A stretch of DNA of 64,000 nt, from positions 1,178,001 through 1,242,000 of the forward strand of contig NC_014313.1 in NCBI RefSeq assembly GCF_000143145.1. Direction: 5' to 3'. Below, piece by piece: positions 42,036-49,546 of the stretch. The notes beneath the pieces were generated by a model. The model made no database searches, was not told the DNA's origin, and was given only the letters and a program-made list of their open reading frames with translations. Source of the stretch: Hyphomicrobium denitrificans ATCC 51888. Its GTDB lineage: Bacteria; Pseudomonadota; Alphaproteobacteria; Rhizobiales; Hyphomicrobiaceae. The position numbers were made by a program, and so were the translations under genes. Numbering within the stretch: position 1 is the stretch's first letter; each line of letters starts with the position of its first letter.

Positions 42036-42656
42036 TCAGGGTCGACGCAGTGGCAAATATTGGTGGTGGACTACGCCAACGACTTCGAATCGGAATTCGT
42101 TGTCGGGATCGTTGAGCGCCATAATCTCATTGGGGCCGCTGCTTGTGGTGGCTAGGAAATCTGGCGGAATGAATTCTCGAAGAACGGTTGCGTATGGATC
42201 TGGGTGTGCCCGGTCATAGACATATGCGATGATGATATCTCCTCGGGCTAGCTGCCGGGAGGATGGTTCGTCCATGTTTACGATGAGGATCTCGCCAGGA
42301 AGAATCCGCTTGGGATGGCTCTTGTCGAGGACATTCGTCAGTACTCGAAAGGGGGCCATGTTTGCGGACATATGCGCGAATTCGGCCACGTCGACGACGG
42401 GCTCCACGTCGCTAGCGCGACCCGATGGGCGCGGAAAATTTGCGAAACTGACCCCGAGCCTGTGAGGCGGAATTTTTAATTCTGTAGCAAGTCTGATCTT
42501 GAGGTCGACCGGCATCGCTTTGGGTGAACCGCGCTCTAGATAATCATGCAAATATCCGCGCTTCTTTCCCAAGCGCTTAGAGAGGTCCGCGAGCTCAAGA
42601 TCGAGTTCTCGCGCGCGTTCCTTAATCAACTCTTTGATAGCGTTCGAATCTTGCAT
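42036..42656 (-). CDS. Phage repressor (CI/LexA-like layout)
   Basis: 206 residues. The N-terminus has a helix-turn-helix of the XRE/CI kind (LELADLSKRLGKKRGYLHDY); the C-terminal half follows the LexA/S24 fold (RILPGEILIVNMDE, LARGDIIIAYVYD, VVGVVHHQYL). The usual catalytic Lys position reads Arg (ATVLREF) and the nucleophile Ser is not in a DSM context, so self-cleavage is doubtful. It diverges from a Cro-like gene with a perfect palindrome between them, and the same palindrome lies beyond its own 3' end in the leftward promoter, as expected for the lysogeny repressor. Confidence 0.85.
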   Translation of the reverse strand: MQDSNAIKELIKERARELDLELADLSKRLGKKRGYLHDYLERGSPKAMPVDLKIRLATELKIPPHRLGVSFANFPRPSGRASDVEPVVDVAEFAHMSANMAPFRVLTNVLDKSHPKRILPGEILIVNMDEPSSRQLARGDIIIAYVYDRAHPDPYATVLREFIPPDFLATTSSGPNEIMALNDPDNEFRFEVVGVVHHQYLPLRRP

Positions 42657-42716
42657 GCTGGAACGCTACCCGTCGGTTAACGAAAAGACACTCGTTTTGG
42701 TTTCCGATCAATGGGG

Positions 42717-42745
42717 TTGACGCGTCGGAAGAATCCGACGATAAG
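42717..42745 (+). promoter_or_regulatory. Rightward early promoter with repressor operator (OR-like)
   Basis: -35 TTGACG (42717-42722), a 17-bp spacer and -10 GATAAG (42740-42745). The 18-bp palindrome CGTCGGA-N4-TCCGACG (42723-42740) fills the spacer exactly, so a bound repressor would block polymerase. The ATG of the Cro-like gene follows only eight bases after the -10, implying a leaderless or nearly leaderless mRNA. A lone CGTCGG half-site is at 42671-42676. Confidence 0.8.
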
Positions 42746-42753
42746 TTTTCCCC

Positions 42754-43005
42754 ATGACTCACAGCCTCGCCGATGACTTCAAAGATCGCATCAACGGATT
42801 CCTCGAGCGGACAGGCATGTCGCCGTCTGCATTCGGAAGGCAGGCCGTGAACGACGGTTCTTTCGTCGCCGACCTTAATTCGGGCGAGCGAGAGTTCCGG
42901 CTCTCTACGATCGAGAAAGTCGACAAGTTTATCGCGGACTTTGACGCTGATTTAGCGCACGCCGCGACCGTACCGCACGACGTTCAAAGAAATTGTTTAA
43001 CGTAG
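42754..43005 (+). CDS. Cro-like small regulator
   Basis: 83 residues with one HTH-like segment (ERTGMSPSAFGRQAVNDGSF, then LSTIEKVDKFI). First gene of the rightward operon and divergent from the repressor, the position of Cro. There is no Shine-Dalgarno sequence and the -10 hexamer ends eight bases upstream, so it is probably translated from a leaderless transcript. Cro function is inferred from position and fold-like pattern. Confidence 0.75.
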   Translation: MTHSLADDFKDRINGFLERTGMSPSAFGRQAVNDGSFVADLNSGEREFRLSTIEKVDKFIADFDADLAHAATVPHDVQRNCLT

Positions 43006-43019
43006 GTTCGAGGGTGGGA

Positions 43020-43913
43020 ATGGTCCTCGATTTGCTATCGCCAGCCGTCATTGTCACTGCGAGCACAACACTCGCAGCGACGTCAGCATGGCGCTGGGTC
43101 GTTGACTGGCGGCAAGCGCGCATTCTTGGGATATCGATCTACGATTTTCGGCACGGAGCGGAACGAAGGCGTAGGACATTGTCGCGAGTCCGCGCGCGCG
43201 TCCGCCGCGAGTCCTCGATCCGAGTCCCGGCCCAATCGGCATTGATCCGGGACGAGTACCACGGTCGGGCCTCGGTGCAGTCGGCCGAGGGACCTGGGTC
43301 ATTGTCGAGGTCTGATGAAGGGCCTGCGGCGGCGGAGACTACGCAAAACGAGCCAGAAAACAGGCCTTTGGCAGAGTCCCAGGTAACGAGTCCTGATATG
43401 GTTTCCGCCGATAACGTGCGGCTGCTGATGGTCCCGCGCGATCAAATCAACGAATTTCTCGCTTTCGAGATCGCGCATGCCGTAGGAGCGAGCCTCAAGC
43501 GATCGGCTACCGATTGGGTTTCCGCGTATCGGCATTGGGCTTCTGTGCATGCGGTAGGCGCAATGCCAGAAAGCATATTTCTCAATCTGCTCGGAAACGC
43601 GCCGGGGATTCGAAAAACGCGGGAGAGGAGGAAGGATCCTCGCTCAGGACGGGTTCTCAAGAATTCCGCTGGAACGCCGCTACGCGATTACTTCTATGCG
43701 CTTGGCGATATCGACGACGGCGCATCGAAGAAGCCGAAAGGCAAGCGAGAGACGAAGGCAGAGCGGAGTGCACGCGAAGCCGCTCAGATGGCCGAACGAA
43801 GGCGTCTCGCAGAGGCCATGCCACAACTCACATGGGCCGAATACCTCGCCTCTATGTCCGTCGAAGATCGAGAGAAATTTGATTTGCAACATCGGCCACT
43901 AAAAGCGGCCTGA
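43020..43913 (+). CDS. Hypothetical phage protein with disordered basic middle
   Basis: 297 residues from ATG 43020 (GAGGGTGGG upstream). The N-terminus has a hydrophobic stretch (LLSPAVIVTASTTLAATSAW), then a CcrM/GcrA-like spaced basic region rich in Arg and Ser. A C-terminal helical half follows (LLMVPRDQINEFLAFEIAHA, TDWVSAYRHWASVH), then a Lys/Glu/Arg-rich tail (AERSAREAAQMAERRRLAEA). No firm family. Located between cro and the replication initiator, where phages place replication or antitermination factors. Confidence 0.65.
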   Translation: MVLDLLSPAVIVTASTTLAATSAWRWVVDWRQARILGISIYDFRHGAERRRRTLSRVRARVRRESSIRVPAQSALIRDEYHGRASVQSAEGPGSLSRSDEGPAAAETTQNEPENRPLAESQVTSPDMVSADNVRLLMVPRDQINEFLAFEIAHAVGASLKRSATDWVSAYRHWASVHAVGAMPESIFLNLLGNAPGIRKTRERRKDPRSGRVLKNSAGTPLRDYFYALGDIDDGASKKPKGKRETKAERSAREAAQMAERRRLAEAMPQLTWAEYLASMSVEDREKFDLQHRPLKAA

Positions 43914-44152
43914 GCTTTTTGCGTCCGAGGGAAGTTGCGTTTGTAGCGTGGCGTAACGGTTGCTGATCTCCGGGGGGAGCTTCATCGGCATCGCGTCAGT
44001 CATCTGCCGCCGGTAGCGGTTTCGCGTGTTCGAGCCGTTGCCGGCGTGCAGTGTGTGCGGCGTTGAGTTTCCAACAGAGTACGAAATGCAATCGCGGAAT
44101 AGCGCCAGCTTTTCCGCGCGAGGTTTGTCGCGAAATTTTGAGGGGATTTTCC

Positions 44153-44977
44153 TTGTCCGTCGAGGCGCTCGCCTACGTGAAAATGCTTGAGCTTGGAGAG
44201 CGCGAGAGTACCGCGACGCGTTTCGTTATGTACGTGCTCGGCGAAAACACGTTCAATGACAGTTTTCGCTGCCGTCTCAGTCAAGATCAGATTGCTTTCG
44301 AGGCTGGGCGCATGTCTGTGCGCACGCTTCGGCGGCACCTAGATACGCTTTCAGGTATTGAGCGCGCTGCTGACGGCTCGCAGAGCGTCGTAGAGCCTGT
44401 TTTCATCAAGCGTCATCCTCAATTCGATAGCACTGGCGCTCGGATCGAGGATGCGATCGAGATTGTCGGTTTTGACGTCTGGTATCTTGACCGTACGCGG
44501 AACCGAAAGGGTCGTTCAAAAAATGACTCACAACCGGACAAAATGTCCGGGGGGGCAGACTCAACTACCACCGGACAAAATGACCTGGGGGGTCGGCCAG
44601 ATTGTCCGGGGGCACCGGACACAGCTTTGTCCGGGGGCACCGGACAACAGGAGTCCGGGCATATAGAAGACCGTACTAAGAACCGTACAAGTGAAGATGC
44701 GCGTCTAAGCGCGCGAGAAGATTCAATTTCTGCTTTTGAAGTGAAGGTTAGCCAAGCTCTGCGAGCCGAGCTCGGGGAGAAGGTTTTCGAGTCGTGGTTT
44801 TCGAAGGTCAGATTTGAAACGACCGGCGACATTGTTCGCGTGCAAGCGCCGCTGCCATTCGTCTGCAATTGGATCCGGCAGCACTACGGCGACCTCGTTC
44901 GCCGCGTCTGTCAGGCGATCCAGTCCAACATAACCAGCGTCGATTTCATCGCACAAACACAGGGGGCGACACGATGA
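44153..44977 (+). CDS. Phage replication initiator-like protein (wHTH plus DnaA-N-like domain)
   Basis: 274 residues from TTG 44153, chosen because GAGGGG lies seven bases upstream; a GTG at 44051 is the alternative. The N-terminal part (VKMLELGERESTATRFVMYV, then LSQDQIAFEAGRMSVRTLRR) is a winged-helix domain typical of phage O-like initiators. A Gly/Pro/Asp-rich linker follows, encoded by repeated CCGGACA sequences. The C-terminal ~80 residues (GEKVFESWFSKVRFE, APLPFVCNWIRQHYGDLV) resemble the helicase-loading N-terminal domain of DnaA. Binding of origin repeats by one end and helicase recruitment by the other is the inferred role. Confidence 0.8.
   Translation: MSVEALAYVKMLELGERESTATRFVMYVLGENTFNDSFRCRLSQDQIAFEAGRMSVRTLRRHLDTLSGIERAADGSQSVVEPVFIKRHPQFDSTGARIEDAIEIVGFDVWYLDRTRNRKGRSKNDSQPDKMSGGADSTTTGQNDLGGRPDCPGAPDTALSGGTGQQESGHIEDRTKNRTSEDARLSAREDSISAFEVKVSQALRAELGEKVFESWFSKVRFETTGDIVRVQAPLPFVCNWIRQHYGDLVRRVCQAIQSNITSVDFIAQTQGATR
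44534..44658. repeat. Iteron-like CCGGACA repeats (candidate phage origin)
   Basis: Seven exact copies of CCGGACA (in either orientation) plus one 6/7 copy in 125 bp: starts 44534(+), 44544(-), 44571(+), 44603(-), 44615(+), 44628(-), 44640(+), 44652(-, imperfect). The first two form the palindrome CCGGACA-AAA-TGTCCGG; the last five are spaced 12-13 bp apart. They lie inside the initiator gene in its linker-coding part, as lambda ori lies inside gene O. Confidence 0.7.
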
Positions 44978-45381
44978 GCGCCGTTGCGCACGCGATCGAC
45001 CGTGAATCGATCGCCGATCAGGATCCTCGGAATGCGGTCCTCGGAATGCTTAGAACCATGCTCGAGAGCGCGATCGCGTTCGCGAAAAGCCAGGACTGCG
45101 AGCCGCAACTGTTGGCAATCGTCAAAGGCCTGCTTCCCGACCTCGTCCCGCCACCCGCGGCCGACTTGTTCGGCGAACCGTTCGGCAAAGCGCTGCCGGA
45201 TCTCGTTTCTCGCGCAGCTGCGGCCGACGACAAGCTCACCGATCTATTTCTCACGATGGTTCGCAATGCGCCAGCGCGCCTCACACAGCGCCGTCTGACG
45301 GCTGCTGAGCACGAAGCACACAAAGCCCTAGCCGAGCTCGCAAACGTCCTGCTCGAGCTCCGTAAGCAAACGAGGAAGTAG
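44974..45381 (+). CDS. Hypothetical phage protein
   Basis: 135 residues, helical and acidic (NAVLGMLRTMLESAIAFAKS, LTAAEHEAHKALAELANVLL). The ATG overlaps the initiator's stop by four bases, so it is co-translated with it and could be a replication partner such as a helicase loader, but no P-loop is present. Longer frame to 44869 rejected because it overlaps the initiator. Family unknown. Confidence 0.68.
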   Translation: MSAVAHAIDRESIADQDPRNAVLGMLRTMLESAIAFAKSQDCEPQLLAIVKGLLPDLVPPPAADLFGEPFGKALPDLVSRAAAADDKLTDLFLTMVRNAPARLTQRRLTAAEHEAHKALAELANVLLELRKQTRK

Positions 45382-45534
45382 ATGGACGTTACATATCCGA
45401 CCACACAGACGAACGTTTCACGCATCCGCTCGCTCAGGCAGCGCGGCTGGTCAGATCGCGGCATTGCTCGACAGCTTCTGCTGCCGTTGTCGCTTGTGCG
45501 GAAAATTATCGCCGATCTCGAGGTGTCACGATGA
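45382..45534 (+). CDS. 50-residue HTH-like phage protein
   Basis: Starts at the base after the previous stop and overlaps the next ATG by four bases (ATGA), so it fits the operon exactly. The sequence RIRSLRQRGWSDRGIARQL followed by LPLSLVRKIIADLE reads like a minimal helix-turn-helix, as in resolvase or DUF-type small regulators. Function unknown. Confidence 0.6.
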   Translation: MDVTYPTTQTNVSRIRSLRQRGWSDRGIARQLLLPLSLVRKIIADLEVSR

Positions 45535-46298
45535 AAGCAGTTGCAATCAAAGCCTCGAAAAAAGCTCTCGGTAAAGACAAGGCTAAAAAGCCGAAAGCCA
45601 TGCCGAAAAATCATCGCGCAGTCATGGCCTCGCGTCGGGAGCCGCCAGACTCGCTCGAGTTTTTCCCCACAGGCCCGTGGGCGACCAGGGCGTTTTGCGT
45701 ACACGTCCTGATGAACCATTGCGGCATCGATCTTTCGACGAAAAAATATTGGGAGCCGGCTGCAGGCGAAGGTCATATGCATGAAGTGCTCGGCGAATTT
45801 TTCGCTGAGGGGTACGCATCCGATGTGTTCGATTACGGTCGAGGCTACGCGCAAGGGGCGTTCGTTGTCGAGAAAACAGGCCTAGTCGACGATTTGGCGC
45901 GGTGCCCGTTTCGGCCTCACTGGATCGTGACGAACCCGCCTTTCAGTTTAGCGGAACAATTTGTCATTCGCGCGCTGCAGGAAGCGACCGAAGGCGTGGC
46001 GATTGTCATGCCGATGCGCTGGCTCGAGGGTATCGGGCGTTACGAAAACATTTTCAGCGTCATTCCGCCGACGCTAATCGCGATCTCCGTTGAACGCATT
46101 CCCATGCATAAGGGCGTCTGGCTGCCCGACGGCGATACCGCAACCAGCTATATCTGGTTTGTCTGGGAAAAGCGCCGCGGCGGCCGGACCGATACGATTT
46201 GGATTCCGCCGGGACAGCGCAACAGCCTCGAGCATCCAGACGATCGCAGACGCTTTGGCCCTCCGGTGGGCGCCGATATGTTTCAGGAGGCGCCATGA
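45531..46298 (+). CDS. Putative N6-adenine DNA methyltransferase (NPPF type)
   Basis: 255 residues. After a Lys-rich N-terminus (KKALGKDKAKKPKAMPKNHR) the SAM-binding motif I reads YWEPAAGEGHMHE and the catalytic motif IV reads WIVTNPPFSLAEQF; motif order I then IV and the terminal ~100 residues fit the phage N4-gp/adenine methyltransferase families. It would methylate phage DNA, protecting it or marking it. No cognate restriction gene of standard type is adjacent, though a small PD-(D/E)XK nuclease follows directly with an ATGA overlap. Confidence 0.8.
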   Translation: MKAVAIKASKKALGKDKAKKPKAMPKNHRAVMASRREPPDSLEFFPTGPWATRAFCVHVLMNHCGIDLSTKKYWEPAAGEGHMHEVLGEFFAEGYASDVFDYGRGYAQGAFVVEKTGLVDDLARCPFRPHWIVTNPPFSLAEQFVIRALQEATEGVAIVMPMRWLEGIGRYENIFSVIPPTLIAISVERIPMHKGVWLPDGDTATSYIWFVWEKRRGGRTDTIWIPPGQRNSLEHPDDRRRFGPPVGADMFQEAP

Positions 46299-46648
46299 CA
46301 CTGCTCATGCGCGAAATTATGGTGGCGCTGACCGGCAAGCGCTTCCCGCTCGAGGATGAGAAGGCGACGCAGTCCGCTATCTGGGACGTGTTTCGTTTTC
46401 AGACGGTGTACGGCGCATCGCGTGAGGTTCGCGTCGCGGGCGGAATTATCGACTTCCTGATTGATGATGTTGGCATCGAGGTAAAAATAAAAGGTCAGGC
46501 CGCATCGATTATGCGCCAGCTGAGAGCCTATGCCGACGAGCCAGCAATCTCTGGTCTAATTCTCGTAACGTCGAAGCCGGTCGCTCTTGGTCCGACGATA
46601 GGCGGGAAACCGGTCGCCGTATTCGACATGGCGAGGGCGTGGCTGTGA
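46295..46648 (+). CDS. Small PD-(D/E)XK nuclease-like protein
   Basis: 117 residues from ATG 46295 (CAGGAGG just upstream). The core GGIIDFLIDDVGIEVKIKG has Asp, then Glu-x-Lys, the signature of the PD-(D/E)XK nuclease fold, preceded by the helix EDEKATQSAIWDVF carrying the usual first Glu and followed by a QLRAYADE helix. Size is like VRR-NUC or minimal phage nucleases. It sits between a DNA methyltransferase and a SNF2 helicase with coupled reading frames, suggesting a nuclease-helicase functional unit in phage recombination or replication. Confidence 0.75.
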   Translation: MTLLMREIMVALTGKRFPLEDEKATQSAIWDVFRFQTVYGASREVRVAGGIIDFLIDDVGIEVKIKGQAASIMRQLRAYADEPAISGLILVTSKPVALGPTIGGKPVAVFDMARAWL

Positions 46649-48399
46649 AAACGCTCCTTGATCATCAGCGGACCTATGGTGCGATCGAGCACGACGGGAA
46701 TGCTTGGAAAATTACCGAGCTCGAGCCGCACGTCGCGATCATGCTCAAGGCGAATTTCCCGCGCATCCCTAAGACGGCTAAGCCGCCGTTCACGATTTCC
46801 GGGGGCGCGCACGTCGACGCGACGCTTGCCTGGTTTCTCTTGCGCTTTCCACTCCGGATTTCTGACGCCGATAAGACTCGGATGGACGAGCAGAAAACGC
46901 TTTTTGAAGTCGGGCAGAAAGAGCTCGGAGCAATTCTTGCGCCGGGCTGGATGCCTTCAAAAATAGTCGGTTTCAAAGGCAATCAGCGGCCTTGGAACTA
47001 TCAGAGCGCCGCTGCTGAGCTTGCGCGTCGCACTGGCCGCTTGCTGCTTATGGACGAGCTTGGCCTTGGAAAGACAGTCTCGGCCATAGCGGCAATTGTA
47101 GCTCCGGATTATCTGCCGGCTATGGTGGTTCCGCAGACCCACTTGCCTGAACAATGGGCAATCGAAATCGGTGAATTCACGACGCTGACGACGCATATCA
47201 TCAAGCGCACGAAGCCCTATGAATTACCGCGCGCCGACGTCTACATTAATCCTTATTCGAAGCTCGCGGGCTGGATCGACTATGCCCCCACGGCTGGTTT
47301 CAAGTCGATCGTGTTCGACGAGATTCAAGAACTTCGCAACGGCATCGAAACGTCAAAAGGCATTTCCGCAAAACGGTTCTGTGAGCAGGCAAGCCTAATC
47401 ATCGGCTTGTCGGGAACGCCAATTTATAATTACGCCTCAGAAACCTGGCAAATCTGCAATTTTCTTGAGGAAGGCGTTCTCGGGACTTTCGACGAATTTA
47501 AAACCGAATGGTGCGAAATGGGTCCGGGCGGCAAGTGGATCGTCACCGATCCCCAGGCGCTCGGTACGCACCTGCGCGAGATCCACCTGTCCTTGCGCCG
47601 GACGCGGGCGGATATTGGCGACGAGCGGCGATATCCGAACAAGATCATTCACGAAATACCGTTCGATGCGCAATCGTTCGCCGCGGACGCCGGCGCAATC
47701 AGAGCTCTCGCGGAACGAGTGACGGCGACTGCACCACTCGCGCGTGGCGAAGCAGGTAACGCGGCGCGAGAATTTGATCTCAGGATGCGGCATGCGACCG
47801 GCGTCGCGAAAGCGCCACAGGTCGCAGCGTTCGTCAAAATTCTACTCGAGGCCCGGCAGCCCGTCGTGCTCTGCGGCTGGCACCGTGACGTTTATGAAAT
47901 TTGGGCACGCGAGCTCGCCGACTTCAATCCCGTTTTTTATACCGGCACTGAGACCCCGCGGCAGAAAAAGAAATCGGTTCAGATGTTCTGCGAAGGGCAT
48001 TCGAACCTTTTCATACTTTCGCTGCGTTCCGGAGCGGGGCTCAACGGGCTGCAGCATCGTTGCCGGACGATCGTATTCGGTGAGCTCGACTGGTCGCCGA
48101 AAGTCCATGAGCAATGCACGGGTCGGCTCGATCGACCCGGCCAGGAGCAGCAGGTCGACGAAATATATCTTCACGCGGATGGAGGTAGCGACCCGTCGAT
48201 GATTGGAGTCCTGGCGCTCAAGTCGTCCCAAAGTCAGGGCATCGTCGACCCGTTCAGCGCGCCTCGTGATCAGATCTCTGACGTCTCACGAATTCGAGAG
48301 CTCGCCGAACTCTATCTGCAGGGCAACAGCCATCTTGCGGCACCGGCTCCGAAGCCGAAACGAATGTCAGTTGCGTCTGAACAGAACAGTCTTTTTTGA
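46645..48399 (+). CDS. SNF2-family DNA helicase/translocase
   Basis: 584 residues. Motifs: Walker A LLMDELGLGKTVSA, motif Ia PQTHLPEQW, Walker B IVFDEIQEL (DEIQ variant), motif III GLSGTPIYN, and motif VI HEQCTGRLDRPGQEQQV. These define a superfamily 2, SNF2-type ATPase that moves along duplex DNA. The N-terminal ~110 residues are a HARP/SMARCAL1-like accessory region. Coupled GTG start overlaps the nuclease stop (a GTG two codons earlier is possible). Phages use such proteins in replication fork remodelling or recombination. Confidence 0.9.
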   Translation: MKTLLDHQRTYGAIEHDGNAWKITELEPHVAIMLKANFPRIPKTAKPPFTISGGAHVDATLAWFLLRFPLRISDADKTRMDEQKTLFEVGQKELGAILAPGWMPSKIVGFKGNQRPWNYQSAAAELARRTGRLLLMDELGLGKTVSAIAAIVAPDYLPAMVVPQTHLPEQWAIEIGEFTTLTTHIIKRTKPYELPRADVYINPYSKLAGWIDYAPTAGFKSIVFDEIQELRNGIETSKGISAKRFCEQASLIIGLSGTPIYNYASETWQICNFLEEGVLGTFDEFKTEWCEMGPGGKWIVTDPQALGTHLREIHLSLRRTRADIGDERRYPNKIIHEIPFDAQSFAADAGAIRALAERVTATAPLARGEAGNAAREFDLRMRHATGVAKAPQVAAFVKILLEARQPVVLCGWHRDVYEIWARELADFNPVFYTGTETPRQKKKSVQMFCEGHSNLFILSLRSGAGLNGLQHRCRTIVFGELDWSPKVHEQCTGRLDRPGQEQQVDEIYLHADGGSDPSMIGVLALKSSQSQGIVDPFSAPRDQISDVSRIRELAELYLQGNSHLAAPAPKPKRMSVASEQNSLF

Positions 48400-48409
48400 G
48401 GGGGAATAA

Positions 48410-48637
48410 ATGCACATCAGCCAAGTTAAACCTGGTGACACGCTCATAGCGGACGATGGTTTCTCGTGTCTCGACCCCGATCAGCGCGTCACCGTCCATT
48501 CCGACGATTGCGGACTGTTCGTGCCCTGTCGTTGTGGCCAGCACTATCTCGACGGTCAGCTGAATGCTGTCGGTGATCTTGTCGGCCTTTATCCGCCGGT
48601 AGAATTCAAAACCATTCAAACGGGGGCGAGCACATGA
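48410..48637 (+). CDS. Small hypothetical phage protein
   Basis: 75 residues, acidic beta-rich (VKPGDTLIADDGFSC), with CRCGQHYLDGQL containing a CxC pair. Strong site GAGGGGGAATAA before the ATG. Many tailed phages carry a similar short protein after the helicase; function unknown. Confidence 0.7.
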   Translation: MHISQVKPGDTLIADDGFSCLDPDQRVTVHSDDCGLFVPCRCGQHYLDGQLNAVGDLVGLYPPVEFKTIQTGAST

Positions 48638-49158
48638 CGCCAGAACAACGCGCAAATTTTGTCGCGAACGTTACTGATGCTGAGCAGCGCCGGTCCGCGG
48701 AAAAGCTTTGGCAGGCTGCGCACGTTGCCGAGGTCGCGCTCACGCAGGCCTGCGTGTCGCGTGGTATCGCAGCAGTGCGGCCTGGCGAAGATAGGACGGA
48801 GGAAGATCGCGAAGCGGAGATTAACGCAGCCGTCGCCGCAGACCCCGATCTGAAGGCTCTGCATGCTGCAGCCGAACAAGCGTTGCAGCCGTGGCTCACC
48901 TGTACAGAGTACGGTGAGCCTCTTGAAAGTTATGATGGTGAAATAATTCGCTGCGTGCTGACTGGTTTTCTCGTCCATGAGAACGATAAATATCTAATCG
49001 ATCTCGGTACGCACGAATGCGTGTTGAAATCTGCGCTCGGTGTCCCGCTCGGCTTTATTCTGGGTGATTTTCTATCGGATGACGCGCCGCCGATCGCGAT
49101 CGGCGACGACGCGCTCTCGGTAGCGCAAGCCGTTGCGCAGGATCGCGTCAATGTCTGA
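48634..49158 (+). CDS. Hypothetical phage protein
   Basis: 174 residues. N-terminal helical half (TDAEQRRSAEKLWQAAHVAE) with an acidic loop, C-terminal beta-like half (EIIRCVLTGFLVHENDKYL). No recognised domain. Overlaps its neighbours by four and eight bases, so it belongs to the same coupled series as the helicase and the GapR-like gene. Confidence 0.68.
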   Translation: MTPEQRANFVANVTDAEQRRSAEKLWQAAHVAEVALTQACVSRGIAAVRPGEDRTEEDREAEINAAVAADPDLKALHAAAEQALQPWLTCTEYGEPLESYDGEIIRCVLTGFLVHENDKYLIDLGTHECVLKSALGVPLGFILGDFLSDDAPPIAIGDDALSVAQAVAQDRVNV

Positions 49159-49537
49159 TGAGCCAGAAATCCTCGGCGGCAATCAGAGCGCGGATCTGAA
49201 CAGCCGGGCCGATCAAATTATCGCCGTTATGGATGAGATCGATGACGCGAAGGTCCGTCTCGCCGACATAAAGGCTAACGCAAAGGCCAGCGGTTACGAT
49301 CTTAAAGCGCTTAGCCAAGTCGTAAAGGAAAAGCGCAAAGGCGCTGGGTTCCAAGCTCAGCAGCTTGAGCTCGAAATGGTCCTCGACAGCTACCGCAAGG
49401 CTGTCGGCAATGCGACTGACCTCGAGAAAGCGCAGGAACGCGCTCGCCGGGAAGCCTCCGAGGATCCCGACGAGAAGAAAGCCAAACGCAAGAAATCGAG
49501 CAAGGTCGTTCAGTTCCCCGGCGGCAAACCGAACTGA
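49151..49537 (+). CDS. GapR-like DNA-binding protein (DUF2312)
   Basis: 128 residues. The segment NSRADQIIAVMDEIDDAKVR, then ADIKANAKASGYDLKALSQV and VKEKRKG, matches the DUF2312 helical core of GapR, the nucleoid protein of alphaproteobacteria that clamps overtwisted DNA and supports topoisomerases during replication. The C-terminus is Lys/Arg-rich with KKAKRKKSSKVVQFPGG, longer than in chromosomal GapR. A phage copy amid replication genes suggests a role in phage DNA topology or competition with host GapR. ATG 49151 overlaps the previous stop. Confidence 0.82.
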   Translation: MSDEPEILGGNQSADLNSRADQIIAVMDEIDDAKVRLADIKANAKASGYDLKALSQVVKEKRKGAGFQAQQLELEMVLDSYRKAVGNATDLEKAQERARREASEDPDEKKAKRKKSSKVVQFPGGKPN

Positions 49538-49546
49538 GGTCGCGCC

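Noticed and set aside
43899..44003. 34-codon minus-strand frame before the initiator gene
   Set aside because: Too short, no convincing ribosome site, runs into the preceding gene.
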